A stretch of 64,000 nucleotides of DNA from Lentisphaeria bacterium (GCA_022768375.1 JALEMG010000033.1:1-64000), one strand, 5' to 3'; positions 53,984-62,509 are shown, numbered from the stretch's first letter. Numbers and translations are program-made. The notes: generated by a model from the letters alone, not told the origin.

Positions 53984-54534
53984 TTGATTTCTCCTTCCCC
54001 GGACAGCGCGTCCTCCCGCACCAGTCTGCGGCGCAGGGGGTACTGCAGGATCAGCCGCAAAAACAGACTGAAAACGATTCCGATCAGCGTCGAACTGTAG
54101 GCGATCAGCCGACTGCTCTGGGGCGAGAACGTCATCACCAGAAACGCCGATACCGTGCCGAACAGACCGAAATACAGCGGCACGTCGAAAAAGATCTCGG
54201 CATTGTCCAGACTGCGGAGTTTCAACTTCACCGGGTCGGGACTGCCGGCAATGGCGTTGACCACCACGTAGCCGACCCACAGCGCCGCCATCTGCAGCAG
54301 CGTGATGAAAATGAAGATCCACATGGAGACCCGCGCCGTGAAGTCCGCCTTCATCGCCAGCGTGGCCTCGGATTCCGGTCCGACGCTTCCGTAGACCGGC
54401 GAATCCGAAACGGTGAAAAGCGACCGGAACTGCGGCACATGATCGTAGGAATGGACCATGAACCAGACCAGCCCGCCGCTCAGGATCAGCAGCAGAAGAA
54501 AAGTGAAAACAAGTCGGGAACGTTTGGTGCTCAT
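53980..54534 (-). CDS. MotA/TolQ-like four-helix membrane protein
   Basis: A 184-aa inner-membrane protein. The start at 54534 follows GAGGAG by about 9 nt; the longer frame starts beyond its promoter region. Four helices lie at about 7-27, 71-92, 117-136 and 145-163. The third has YFGLFGTVSAFLVM, close to the GLLGTV-type helix of MotA/TolQ/ExbB, and the fourth (AYSSTLIGIVFSLFLRLIL) the inner-face helix with a polar/Thr pattern. A proton-motor role is a hypothesis. It is the first gene of the six-gene operon. Confidence 0.75.
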   Translation of the reverse strand: MSTKRSRLVFTFLLLLILSGGLVWFMVHSYDHVPQFRSLFTVSDSPVYGSVGPESEATLAMKADFTARVSMWIFIFITLLQMAALWVGYVVVNAIAGSPDPVKLKLRSLDNAEIFFDVPLYFGLFGTVSAFLVMTFSPQSSRLIAYSSTLIGIVFSLFLRLILQYPLRRRLVREDALSGEGEIK

Positions 54535-54583
54535 CGGCGTTGACTCCTCGGTTGATGATTGCATGCGTTTTGGCATTGGTGCT

Positions 54584-54612
54584 AAAATAACCCTTCTTTG
54601 CCCATTAGTCAA
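54584..54612 (-). promoter_or_regulatory. Promoter of the six-gene kinase operon
   Basis: On the minus strand, TTGACT (54612-54607), a 17-nt spacer and TATTTT (54589-54584), about 50 nt before the MotA-like start. It is back to back with the glnS promoter. Confidence 0.6.
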
Positions 54613-54621
54613 GCCGCCGCG

Positions 54622-54650
54622 TTGAAAATTTGACCATCGCGGAGTATATT
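54622..54650 (+). promoter_or_regulatory. Promoter of glnS
   Basis: TTGAAA (54622-54627), a 17-nt spacer and TATATT (54645-54650), about 52 nt before the glnS start. Confidence 0.6.
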
Positions 54651-54701
54651 AATGGGAAGTGATATGACTTCGGGAACGGACACAGGAAAGGCTTTGGGGA
54701 G

Positions 54702-56378
54702 ATGGCGGAAGTCGCGGAAAGAAACGAACCGGCGGATTTCATCCGGGAGATCGTCTCGGACGATGTGAAACACGGCAGACACGGCGGGCGGGTGGTCACC
54801 CGGTTCCCGCCGGAGCCGAACGGTTATCTGCACATCGGTCACGCCAAGGCGATCTGCCTGGATTTCGGCATCGCCGGGGAATTCGGCGGCAAGTGCAATC
54901 TGCGCATGGACGACACCAATCCCACCAAAGAGGACACCGAGTACGTCGATTCCATCATCCGGGACGTCCGCTGGCTGGGGTTTGAACCGGCGGCGGTGTT
55001 GTACGCCAGCGATTACTTCGACCGCATGTACGACTGCGCCGTGGAACTTGTCAAACGGGGCAAGGCCTACGTCTGCACGCTCACCAACGAGGAGTGGGAC
55101 GAGTACAAGGGCGACCTCAATACCCCCGGCAGGGAATCTCCGGGGCGGGCGCGTTCGGTGGAGGAGAATCTGGACCTTTTCGCCCGGATGAAGGCCGGGG
55201 AGTTCGCCGACGGCGCCATGGTGCTGCGGGCGAAAATCGACATGTCCTCCCCCAACATCAACATGCGGGACCCGGTGATCTACCGGATCCGCCGCATCAC
55301 GCACTTCCGGCACGGCGACAAATACTGCATCTACCCGATGTACGACTTCGCCCACCCGCTGGAGGATGCGTTCGAGGGGGTCACGCACTCCCTCTGCACG
55401 CTGGAGTTCGAGATCCATCGGCCGCTGTACGACTGGGTGCTCAGGGAACTGGACTTCCCCGACCCGCCGCGGCAGATCGAGTTGTCCCGGCTCAATCTCA
55501 CCAACCCGGTGATGCGCAAGCGCAAACTGCTGCAGTTGGTCCGGGAGCATCATGTCTCCGGCTGGGATGATCCCCGGATGCCCACGATCTGCGGACTGCG
55601 GCGGCGGGGAGTGCCGGCGGCGGCGATCCGGAAGATGTGCAAACTCGTGGGCATCACCAAGTTCGACGGCATCACCGACGCCGCGGTGCTGGAACACTGC
55701 ATCCGGGAGGAACTCAACGCCTCCGCGTCCCGGTTCATGGCGGTGCTGGACCCGCTGAAAGTGACCATCACCAACTTTCCGGAAGCGGGGGTGCCGGACC
55801 TTGACGCGGTCAACAATCCCGAGGACCCGGCGGCGGGCGGGCGCAAACTCGCATTCACCCGGACGCTGTACATCGACCGGGCCGACTTCATGCTCGAACC
55901 GCCCAAGGGCTATTTCCGGCTCTCTCCCGGCGCGGAAGTCCGGCTGCGCTACGGGTACTTCATCCGCTGTCAGGAAGCGGTGCGGGACGCGGACGGCAAT
56001 GTCGTCGAGTTGAAATGCACGTTCGACCCCGCCACACGGGGCGGCAGCGCGCCGGACGGCCGCAAGGTCAAGGGCACCATCCACTGGGTGGCCGCCGAAA
56101 CCGCGAAACCGGCGGAGTTCCGGCTTTACGACCGGCTCTTTTCCGTGGAGCAGCCGGGCGCGGACGGGGCGGACTTCCTCACCCAACTGAACCCGGATTC
56201 CATGAAGGTGGTCTCCGGTTTTGTGGAACCTGCCGCCGCGGTGCTGGAGCCGGGCGCGGTGGTCCAGTTCGAGCGGATGGGGTATTTCGCGTGCGATCCG
56301 GACAGTGCGGCGGACCGGCCGGTTTTCAACCGGACCGTCACCCTCAAGGATTCCTGGAGCAAACAGCAGAAGAAGTGA
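54702..56378 (+). CDS. glnS: Glutaminyl-tRNA synthetase
   Basis: A 558-aa class I synthetase specific for glutamine. [18 protein letters not shown] holds the HIGH signature (HIGH at about 47-50). The KMSKS equivalent reads VMRKRKL, where E. coli has VMSKRKL; the Ser to Arg change is notable. The two C-terminal beta-barrel anticodon domains follow (from about 345). Presence of GlnS implies direct Gln-tRNA charging. The last 35 nt overlap the convergent YiiX-like gene. Confidence 0.95.
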   Translation: MAEVAERNEPADFIREIVSDDVKHGRHGGRVVTRFPPEPNGYLHIGHAKAICLDFGIAGEFGGKCNLRMDDTNPTKEDTEYVDSIIRDVRWLGFEPAAVLYASDYFDRMYDCAVELVKRGKAYVCTLTNEEWDEYKGDLNTPGRESPGRARSVEENLDLFARMKAGEFADGAMVLRAKIDMSSPNINMRDPVIYRIRRITHFRHGDKYCIYPMYDFAHPLEDAFEGVTHSLCTLEFEIHRPLYDWVLRELDFPDPPRQIELSRLNLTNPVMRKRKLLQLVREHHVSGWDDPRMPTICGLRRRGVPAAAIRKMCKLVGITKFDGITDAAVLEHCIREELNASASRFMAVLDPLKVTITNFPEAGVPDLDAVNNPEDPAAGGRKLAFTRTLYIDRADFMLEPPKGYFRLSPGAEVRLRYGYFIRCQEAVRDADGNVVELKCTFDPATRGGSAPDGRKVKGTIHWVAAETAKPAEFRLYDRLFSVEQPGADGADFLTQLNPDSMKVVSGFVEPAAAVLEPGAVVQFERMGYFACDPDSAADRPVFNRTVTLKDSWSKQQKK

Positions 56379-56967
56379 CCCGCGGCGGCGGCAGTTCCTC
56401 CGCGATTTCGGGGTCGGTCAGCGCGTCCGGCGGGATCAGACCGTTGTGCCGCTTCACCGTCAGGTGCGGCGCGGCGGTTTTCAGCGCGGCTGCCGCCAGT
56501 TCGGTGCAGTACAGCGCGGAATCGTCATCGTCGTCGAATTTCCAGTCAAAGGGGACGCCCAGTTGTTCCAGCGCGGCCTCCGCGAATTTTTTCCGCAGTT
56601 CGCGCGGCAGTTTGAGCCGGAAACGGCCGACGGCGTCCGCCTCCGCCAGAAAACGTTCCGGCGGGACCGCGTTCACCCGGCCGCGTCCGGTCCGGTCGTC
56701 GGCTTCGGCGTGAACGCAGAGCCGCCGTCCGGCGACGGTGCAGACGATGCCGATGTGAGAGAAGCGCCGGTCCCGGGGCGAGGCGCGGCGGAACAATTCG
56801 GACCACAGCCCGCGTCCGTGCCGCAGGATCAGGTCCCCGTCTTCCCAGTCCTCCGTGCCGGCGGCGCAGGTCAGCAGCGGCAGCAGACAAAAAAATCCGG
56901 CCGCGAGCCGCCGCGCCGGATGCCGGTTTCGGAGGGGCGGGATCACTTGCGCGGCGCGACTTTCCAC
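56344..56967 (-). CDS. YiiX/YebB-like papain-fold cysteine hydrolase
   Basis: A 207-aa secreted or membrane-anchored protein. It starts at a GTG (56967) with AGAGGA upstream and overlaps the lipoprotein gene; a second GTG at 56946, overlapping that stop, is an alternative. A hydrophobic segment ([18 protein letters not shown]) looks like a signal peptide. GDLILRHG and FSHIGIV give the permuted NlpC/P60-like core with His, and [10 protein letters not shown] the catalytic Cys. It may cleave peptide or amide bonds in the envelope. It is convergent with glnS. Confidence 0.75.
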   Translation of the reverse strand: MESRAAQVIPPLRNRHPARRLAAGFFCLLPLLTCAAGTEDWEDGDLILRHGRGLWSELFRRASPRDRRFSHIGIVCTVAGRRLCVHAEADDRTGRGRVNAVPPERFLAEADAVGRFRLKLPRELRKKFAEAALEQLGVPFDWKFDDDDDSALYCTELAAAALKTAAPHLTVKRHNGLIPPDALTDPEIAEELPPPRVTSSAVCSRNP

Positions 56968-57293
56968 CTGCCGTCCTCTTTGATCATGTCGAAGTCGGTG
57001 ACGTGTCCGGCGGCATCTTTGATTTTCAGCACCGCTCTGTTCCCGTCGGTTTTTTCATCCACCACGGAGAGTTGCCGGAAATCCCCCCGGGCCTTGTCGT
57101 CGCGTTTCAGGCTCTGCACGATGATCCCGTTGAGCACGTGGCTCGTCTCGACCGTCCGGGCGTTGGCCTTGTCGATCTTGCCGTCCAGAATCGCGTCCTT
57201 CCATTCGTCGAATGCGCTCTCCGGCGAATCGCAGCCGCAGAACAGCAGTCCGGCGGACAGTCCCGCCAGCGCCGCCAGAATCCGTTTTTTCAT
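56943..57293 (-). CDS. Small lipoprotein, DUF4878-like
   Basis: A 116-aa protein with a lipoprotein signal (MKKRILAALAGLSAGLLFCGC; Cys21 as the lipid-attachment site). The mature part begins SPESAFDEWKDAILDGKIDKANA and ends with RWKVAPRK, a pattern of small cone-fold (DUF4878-like) lipoproteins. It overlaps the YiiX-like gene by 25 nt, giving a two-gene unit with its own promoter. Confidence 0.75.
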   Translation of the reverse strand: MKKRILAALAGLSAGLLFCGCDSPESAFDEWKDAILDGKIDKANARTVETSHVLNGIIVQSLKRDDKARGDFRQLSVVDEKTDGNRAVLKIKDAAGHVTDFDMIKEDGRWKVAPRK

Positions 57294-57332
57294 AAAAATC
57301 TTCCCTTTCGCGGATGCAGATGATTTGCGGAC

Positions 57333-57361
57333 AATATAACCGTCATTGCGGTCGTTTGCAA
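57333..57361 (-). promoter_or_regulatory. Promoter of the lipoprotein/YiiX pair
   Basis: On the minus strand, TTGCAA (57361-57356), a 17-nt spacer and TATATT (57338-57333), about 40 nt before the start at 57293. Confidence 0.65.
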
Positions 57362-57402
57362 CCGGAAGCGGGGAAAAAAGCGGCTTTTTTGCCGGGGAAA
57401 AA

Positions 57403-57431
57403 TTGATATTTTGCCGATTCGGATGTATATT
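57403..57431 (+). promoter_or_regulatory. Promoter of fabH, sharing a 19-nt core with the rubrerythrin promoter
   Basis: TTGATA (57403-57408), a 17-nt spacer and TATATT (57426-57431). The 19-nt string GCCGATTCGGATGTATATT is identical to that of the rubrerythrin promoter. It contains the palindrome CCGATTCGG in the spacer, so a common regulator is possible. Confidence 0.65.
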
Positions 57432-57472
57432 TCCAAAATGTGACGCGGTTCAAAGCAGCGAGGGAACGGTAA

Positions 57473-58459
57473 GTGGGGATCAGGATCAAAGGTTCCGGCC
57501 GGTACGTGCCGGAGAAAATATTGACCAACGACGATCTGGAACGGATGGTCGACACCTCCGACGAGTGGATCGTCAGTCGGACCGGCATCCGGGAGCGGCA
57601 TCTTGCCGCCGAGGGCGAGACTACCTCCGACATGGCCGCGAAAGCCGCGCAAAAGGCGTTGGAGAATGCCGGGATCACCGCCGACGCGCTGGATCTGATC
57701 CTGGTCTCCACCGTGACCCCGGATCACATTTTCCCCAGCACGGCGGCGCTGGTGCAGCGGAAAATCGGCGCGCCGAAGTGCCCGTGCTTCGATCAGGAAG
57801 CGGCCTGTTCCGGGCTGCTGTACGCGTTCAACACCGCCTACGGTCTGATGGCTTCTCCACTCGGCTACAAGCGTGTGCTGGTGATCGGTGCGGAAAAGAT
57901 GAGTTCGCTGGTGGACTGGACGGACCGTTCCACCTGTGTGCTGTTCGGCGACGCGGCGGCGGCGTTTGTGCTGGAGAATGACGGGAATCCGGAAACAAAG
58001 GATTTCTACGTGGCCGGGGAGATCGGCGCCGACGGCGAATGGGCGGACATCCTGTGTGTCCCCGCCGGCGGCAGCGCGTGTCCGGCCTCGCACCGGAGCG
58101 TGGACGAGAAACTGCATTTCCTCAAAATGGGCGGCCCCAAGACCTTTCACATGGCGGTGCTGGCCATGACCAACGCCTGCCGCGCCGTGCTGGCCAAAAG
58201 CGGTGTGAGCAAGGACGACATCGCCTGGGCGGTGCCGCATCAGGCCAACCGGAGGATCATCGACGCCGTGGCCGAGCGGCTGGATATGCACGACAAGGTT
58301 TATCTGAATGTGGACCGTTACGGCAATACCTCCAGCGCGTCCATCGGCATCTGTCTGGATGAATTGAACCAGTCGGGCCGGCTGAAGCAAGGGGATCTGG
58401 TGCTGGCCGCGAGTTTCGGCGCCGGGCTGACGTGGGCATCCATGCTCATCCGCTGGTGA
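57473..58459 (+). CDS. fabH: Beta-ketoacyl-ACP synthase III
   Basis: A 328-aa condensing enzyme that starts fatty acid synthesis by joining acetyl-CoA with malonyl-ACP. It starts at GTG 57473 with GAGGGA upstream. The active site is Cys112 in QEAACSGLLYAF, with His in PHQANRRII and Asn in YGNTSSASI completing the triad. Length matches FabH. A neighbouring fab cluster is not present, so it stands alone with the hemolysin III gene. Confidence 0.95.
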   Translation: MGIRIKGSGRYVPEKILTNDDLERMVDTSDEWIVSRTGIRERHLAAEGETTSDMAAKAAQKALENAGITADALDLILVSTVTPDHIFPSTAALVQRKIGAPKCPCFDQEAACSGLLYAFNTAYGLMASPLGYKRVLVIGAEKMSSLVDWTDRSTCVLFGDAAAAFVLENDGNPETKDFYVAGEIGADGEWADILCVPAGGSACPASHRSVDEKLHFLKMGGPKTFHMAVLAMTNACRAVLAKSGVSKDDIAWAVPHQANRRIIDAVAERLDMHDKVYLNVDRYGNTSSASIGICLDELNQSGRLKQGDLVLAASFGAGLTWASMLIRW

Positions 58460-58502
58460 TTTCCGGGGCCGGACGGTCGCGGAACAAAAAGGGGGGACGA
58501 CG

Positions 58503-59129
58503 ATGACTTCACGCCGATACAGCCGCCGCGAGGAGCGGTGGAACTGGGGGATCCATCTGCTGGGGGCGGCGGTGGTGCTGGTCTCCGGCTGGTGGCTGCT
58601 GCGACCGGCGGATCTCGGCGGGGAATGGTTGTTCCCCGCGCGAATTTTCTACTGGTGCGCCATGCTTGGCATGTGCGCCGCCTCGTCGCTTTACCATCTC
58701 GTCCGGGACCCGGAACGCAAAGAACTCTGCCGCAAATTCGATCACTGCGCCATCTATCTATTGATCGTCGGGACGTATGCGCCGCTGATAGCGGGACTGC
58801 TTCCGGACTGGCGGGGCGGCGCGGTGATGGCGGCGCTGGGCGTGTTGGCCGCAACCGGGATCGTGATGAAATTCCTTTTCTCCGGACGGTTTCACCGCTG
58901 GGAGGTCGTCATCTATCTGCTGATGGGCTGGCTGTGCCTTTTCGTGCTGAAACCGCTGTGGGAAGCCATGGACCGGACCGGGTTCCAACTGCTGCTCGCA
59001 GGGGGCGCGGCGTATACCGCCGGGGTGGTTCTCTACGTGGTGAAGCGGGAATTCTTTCACGCGCTCTGGCATGTCACGGTGCTGGCCGGGATGGTGCTGC
59101 AACTGCTGGCGGTGCTCACCGTGCGGTGA
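58503..59129 (+). CDS. Hemolysin III family membrane protein
   Basis: A 208-aa seven-helix protein of the HlyIII/PAQR family. The metal-site motifs are present: SSLYHL in helix 2, FDHCAIYLLIVGTYAPL with Asp-His in helix 3, and HALWHV near the C terminus, with several membrane segments between. The family includes membrane hydrolases or fluidity modulators. AAGGGGGG precedes the ATG, 43 nt after fabH, suggesting cotranscription. Confidence 0.85.
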   Translation: MTSRRYSRREERWNWGIHLLGAAVVLVSGWWLLRPADLGGEWLFPARIFYWCAMLGMCAASSLYHLVRDPERKELCRKFDHCAIYLLIVGTYAPLIAGLLPDWRGGAVMAALGVLAATGIVMKFLFSGRFHRWEVVIYLLMGWLCLFVLKPLWEAMDRTGFQLLLAGGAAYTAGVVLYVVKREFFHALWHVTVLAGMVLQLLAVLTVR

Positions 59130-59154
59130 ATGCCGCGCCGCGGGGCGATCCCGC

Positions 59155-59184
59155 TTGCAAAAAATTTTTTTGCGTCTATATTAT
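59155..59184 (+). promoter_or_regulatory. Promoter of the TPP-controlled thiC transcript
   Basis: TTGCAA (59155-59160) is followed by TATATT (59177-59182; 16-nt spacer) or TATTAT (59179-59184; 18-nt spacer). The riboswitch starts about 15 nt later. Confidence 0.55.
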
Positions 59185-59199
59185 AGGCGATACTAAGGA

Positions 59200-59309
59200 C
59201 AGGGGAGCTGGCAACGGCTGAGAGGAAGCGGCGCGGGCGCGGTCAGGGGTTGACCGGGACGCCGTTTCGACCCTTTGGAACCTGACGCTGGTAATGCAGC
59301 CGCAGGAAG
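59200..59309 (+). promoter_or_regulatory. TPP (THI-box) riboswitch
   Basis: The conserved THI elements are in order: GGGGAGC, GGCTGAGA (59217-59224), ACCCTTTGGAACCTGA (59270-59285), then GGTAATGC and GCAGGAAG at the 3' side. The optional P3 arm is expanded (about 40 nt, GC-rich). It binds thiamine pyrophosphate and shuts off expression of thiC and the coupled HAD gene, probably by blocking the ribosome site near 59376 since no terminator hairpin with a T-run is seen. Confidence 0.9.
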
Positions 59310-59389
59310 CGCCGCCGGACCGGACCGACCGGTTCGGAACAAGACTTCTTCCCAGGTTCTCCCCGAGTTGGCACAAGGAGAAGAACATC

Positions 59390-60685
59390 ATGGCTTTCAC
59401 GCAGATGCTGGCCGCGAGGTCCGGTCAGATCACCCCGGAGATACGCGCTGTCGCGGCGGCGGAAAAAATCGACGCGGACGCGCTGCGGCAACTGGTCGCC
59501 GACGGCAAAGCGGTCATCCCCGCCAACATCAACCACCGCAATCTCGTGCCCTGCGGCATCGGTCGGGCGCTGCGGACTAAAGTCAATGCGAATATCGGCA
59601 GCAGCGCGTTGTCCAGTTGTCCCCGGCACGAACACGAAAAACTCGACATTGCGCTCAAGTACGGCGCGGACACGGTGATGGACCTTTCCACGGGGGGCGA
59701 TTTGAACCTCATTCGCCGGGCGCTGATCGCCAGGTCGCCCGCGCCGCTGGGCACGGTGCCGATCTACGAGATGGTGGCCCGGGCGGGCGGGAGCGGCATC
59801 AGCAGGGAACTGATGCTGGAGGTGATGAATTCGCAGGCGGAGCAGGGAGTGGATTACATGACCATTCACGCCGGACTGCTGAAAAAACATGTGCCGCTGG
59901 CGCTGAAGCGCAAACTCGGCATCGTCAGCCGGGGCGGAGCGCTGCTGGCGGCGTGGATGACCGAAACCGGGCATGAGAATCCCTTCTACGAATTTTTCGA
60001 CGAAATTCTGCAACTCTGCCTCAAGTACGATGTGACGCTGTCGCTGGGCGACGGATTGCGGCCGGGCTGTCTGGCGGACGCTTCGGACCCGGCGCAGTTC
60101 GCGGAGTTGGACACGCTGGGCGAACTGGTCCGCCGCTGCCGCGCCGCCGGAGTGCAGGCGATGGTGGAGGGCCCGGGGCATGTACCGCTGGATCAGATCG
60201 AGATGAATATGCTTCGGGAGCGGGAGGTTTGTGACGACGCGCCGTTCTACATCCTCGGGCCGGTGGTCATCGACTGCGCTCCGGGCTACGACCACCTGAC
60301 CGCCGCCATGGGCGGCATGATGGGGGCGTACTGGGGCGCGGCGATGCTCTGCTACGTCACGCCCAAAGAGCACCTCGGACTGCCGGAAGCCGACGATGTG
60401 GCCCGGGGGCTGACCGCGTTCAAGATCGCGGCGCACGCGGCGGACATCGGGCTGCACCGGCCGGGGGCGCGGGACCGGGACGACGCCATCAGCGACGCCC
60501 GGGCGGTATTCGACTGGGAGAAGCAGTTCCAACTGGCGCTGGAGCCGGAACGGGCGCGGGCCTACCGCAAGCAGGCGCTGGCGGCCTCGTCCAAGCCGGA
60601 CGACCACGGCAGCGAATACTGCACCATGTGCGGTCCGGAGTTCTGCTCGGTGCGGCTGAGCGCGAAACTGAAAAAAGCCCTCTGA
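59390..60685 (+). CDS. thiC: Phosphomethylpyrimidine synthase ThiC
   Basis: A 431-aa radical SAM enzyme that converts AIR into HMP-phosphate for thiamine synthesis. The ATG at 59390 has AAGGAGA upstream and follows the riboswitch. The Fe-S motif is at the C terminus, CTMCGPEFC (Cys411, Cys414, Cys419). Central landmarks include VPIYEMVARAGG and GPGHVPLDQIEMN. It overlaps the next gene by 1 nt (TGATG). Confidence 0.96.
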   Translation: MAFTQMLAARSGQITPEIRAVAAAEKIDADALRQLVADGKAVIPANINHRNLVPCGIGRALRTKVNANIGSSALSSCPRHEHEKLDIALKYGADTVMDLSTGGDLNLIRRALIARSPAPLGTVPIYEMVARAGGSGISRELMLEVMNSQAEQGVDYMTIHAGLLKKHVPLALKRKLGIVSRGGALLAAWMTETGHENPFYEFFDEILQLCLKYDVTLSLGDGLRPGCLADASDPAQFAELDTLGELVRRCRAAGVQAMVEGPGHVPLDQIEMNMLREREVCDDAPFYILGPVVIDCAPGYDHLTAAMGGMMGAYWGAAMLCYVTPKEHLGLPEADDVARGLTAFKIAAHAADIGLHRPGARDRDDAISDARAVFDWEKQFQLALEPERARAYRKQALAASSKPDDHGSEYCTMCGPEFCSVRLSAKLKKAL

Positions 60686-61341
60686 TGCGGTTCGACGGCG
60701 CGATCTTCGACATGGACGGCACGCTGCTGGACAGCATGCCGGTGTGGAGGGATCTCGCCCCGGACTTTCTGAAAAGGCACGGCGTCGAGCCGGGGCCGGA
60801 CTTTCACATCCGCGCCTCGGTACCCTCCATTCGCGGCGCGGTGGATTTCATGATCGCCGCATTCGGACTGGAAGCGGACGCGACGGCGGAAACGGCGGAT
60901 ATCACGGCGCGTCTGGCGGAGTTCTACCGGACGGAAGTCCGGGTCAAGCCGGGGGCGCGGGAACTGCTGGAAGCCCTGCGGCGGGCCGGTACTCCGGCCG
61001 GAGTGCTCACGGCCACCGAACCGGAACTGGCCGCGCTGGCGCTGCGGAGCACCGGACTGGCGGAGTATTTTGCCGTCGGCGGCGTCATCAGCGGCGCGGA
61101 ACACAACCTCTCCAAAAGCACCCCGCTTCCCTTTGCGATGATGCGGGAACGTCTGGGGACCGTCCCGGAACGGACGATCGTATTCGAGGACGCGCTTTAC
61201 GCCGCCCGCACCGCCGCCCGACTCGGCCACCCGGTCGCCGCCGTCCGCGACGCCAGCGAACCGCGCCAGACCGAACTGGCCGCCGTCGCCGACTGGTACT
61301 GCCGGGAATGGACGGAGTTTCCGCTGGAACTTTTCGCGTGA
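60685..61341 (+). CDS. HAD-family phosphatase, thiC-coupled
   Basis: A 218-aa HAD hydrolase of the beta-phosphoglucomutase-like subgroup. The nucleophile motif is DMDGT (Asp9, Asp11), motif 2 is LTATEPE, and EDALYAARTAARLG is the C-terminal acid motif. Its ATG overlaps the thiC stop, so the TPP riboswitch probably controls it too. This suggests it acts on a thiamine intermediate, such as thiamine or HMP phosphate, but the reaction is inferred. Confidence 0.88.
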   Translation: MRFDGAIFDMDGTLLDSMPVWRDLAPDFLKRHGVEPGPDFHIRASVPSIRGAVDFMIAAFGLEADATAETADITARLAEFYRTEVRVKPGARELLEALRRAGTPAGVLTATEPELAALALRSTGLAEYFAVGGVISGAEHNLSKSTPLPFAMMRERLGTVPERTIVFEDALYAARTAARLGHPVAAVRDASEPRQTELAAVADWYCREWTEFPLELFA

Positions 61342-61363
61342 TCCGGCGGCGCGGCGTGTCGCG

Positions 61364-62260
61364 TTACCGGAAAACTCCGAGGCGTTTCGCCTCCAGTTCC
61401 AGTATCCGCGCGTAGACGCTTCGCTTGTCCGGGATGTCGGGATCGGCCATGAGTCCGGCGATCTGCCGTTCCAGCAGTTCCGTGTCCGGGAAAAGGGTGC
61501 CGTAGTCGTCGAACAGCGGCCCCCACGCCACGCCCAGCATCGCCTCGCGGCGGACGGGAAACGTCTCCCGCACCCACGCCATGACGCTGCGGAAGTACTC
61601 CAGCAACTCTCCGGCATCCGGGTCGTTCCGGTGCGCCGCCATGTAGATTTCGATGTTGCCGTAACTGAGCCAGTTCAGCGCGGTCTCCAGATAATCCTGC
61701 CGCAGGGGGTCTCCCGCCAGATAGTCGCGCCCGAGTTCGGCCGCCGGTCCGTCGGGGCGGCTGAACTTCGCTTTGGCGTCTTCCAGCCACGGTCCGGGGT
61801 AGACCGCGTTGCGAAGTTCCTGCATGGTGAGCGGTTCTCCGGCGAAGTTGACGGCCCGGAAGAACTCCAGTTTCTCCTGCTCGCCGCCCTCGCAGACGTA
61901 TACCGGGATGCGGGCGTGGAGGATTTGCCGTTTCTCCTCCGCCGTCAGGTCGGCGAAGCGGCGTCCCTCCACGGCGAAATCCCCGCCCGCATAGCGGCAG
62001 AAAGCGAGTATGCGCCGCCGGCCGTCCAGCACCTCCCACGCGTCGTCGCCGTTTTTCACCCAGTGCATCACCCCCAGCGGATAGCCCCGGAGAAGGGAGG
62101 TGACGACCGCGTCGCGCCTCGCATCGTCGCAGACGAACTCCCGGTGGTACGCGGGACGGATGGTCAGACGGCCGCGGTATCCGAAGGCCCCCTGTTCTCC
62201 GCGGTCGGTGAAATTTTCCGCGATGGCTTCGACGGTGATTTGGTTCAGTTCAAATTTCAT
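61364..62260 (-). CDS. DUF262 domain protein
   Basis: A 298-aa protein. The N-terminal half is a DUF262 (ParB/GmrS-like) fold: PAYHREFVCDDARRDAVVTSLLRGYPLGVMHWV followed by WEVLDGRRRILAF, where the DGQQR-type motif binds nucleotide or acts in nicking. Typical two-domain defence proteins add an HNH DUF1524 half, which is missing here. AAGGAG lies 7 nt before the ATG. It has an unusually long leader (about 300 nt) with a consensus promoter at 62575-62603. Confidence 0.8.
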   Translation of the reverse strand: MKFELNQITVEAIAENFTDRGEQGAFGYRGRLTIRPAYHREFVCDDARRDAVVTSLLRGYPLGVMHWVKNGDDAWEVLDGRRRILAFCRYAGGDFAVEGRRFADLTAEEKRQILHARIPVYVCEGGEQEKLEFFRAVNFAGEPLTMQELRNAVYPGPWLEDAKAKFSRPDGPAAELGRDYLAGDPLRQDYLETALNWLSYGNIEIYMAAHRNDPDAGELLEYFRSVMAWVRETFPVRREAMLGVAWGPLFDDYGTLFPDTELLERQIAGLMADPDIPDKRSVYARILELEAKRLGVFR

Positions 62261-62329
62261 GGGCGTGCTCCTTGACGTCGGAGGCCGCGGACGCGGCGGG
62301 GACCTCCGGGATTGGAGGAATGCATCTGC

Positions 62330-62337
62330 AAAAAAAA
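62330..62337 (-). other. T8 tract after the nested hairpin
   Basis: Eight A residues on the plus strand give U8 in the leader RNA, about 20 nt after the nested inverted repeat and flanked by GGAATGCA/TGCATTCC (62317-62324 with 62342-62349), which puts the U-run in a loop. It may allow early transcription release, but no compact stem abuts it. Confidence 0.35.
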
Positions 62338-62347
62338 GAGGTGCATT

Positions 62348-62509
62348 CCTGATTTACACGCCTCAACACGCCTACCACAGCGCCTATCACAATGCAAACG
62401 CAGAAATGCACCGTGTATACGTGATGATACACGGCACAAAACAGTTGCTTGTGATAGTCAATCAGGCAATACTTCAGCATTGTGGTAGTTTGTTGAGGCG
62501 GCCTGATTT
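62348..62509. repeat. Nested inverted-repeat element in the DUF262 leader
   Basis: Four perfect arms nest: CGCCTCAACA (62359-62368) with 62491-62500, CTACCACA (62372-62379) with 62481-62488, CTATCACAA (62384-62392) with 62449-62457, and CCGTGTAT (62411-62418) with 62427-62434; 35 paired bases in total with an 8-nt apical loop. Direct repeats CCTGATTT (62348-62355 and 62502-62509) flank the unit. An inverted copy, AATCAGGC (62460-62467), inside it allows alternative pairing. It may be a MITE-like insertion with an 8-bp target repeat or a structured RNA; neither is proven. Confidence 0.6.

Noticed and set aside
62348-62509. Retron msr-msd or 6S RNA
   Set aside because: No reverse transcriptase is nearby, and the arrangement of bubble and stems does not fit known 6S RNA. 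Kept as an unclassified element.
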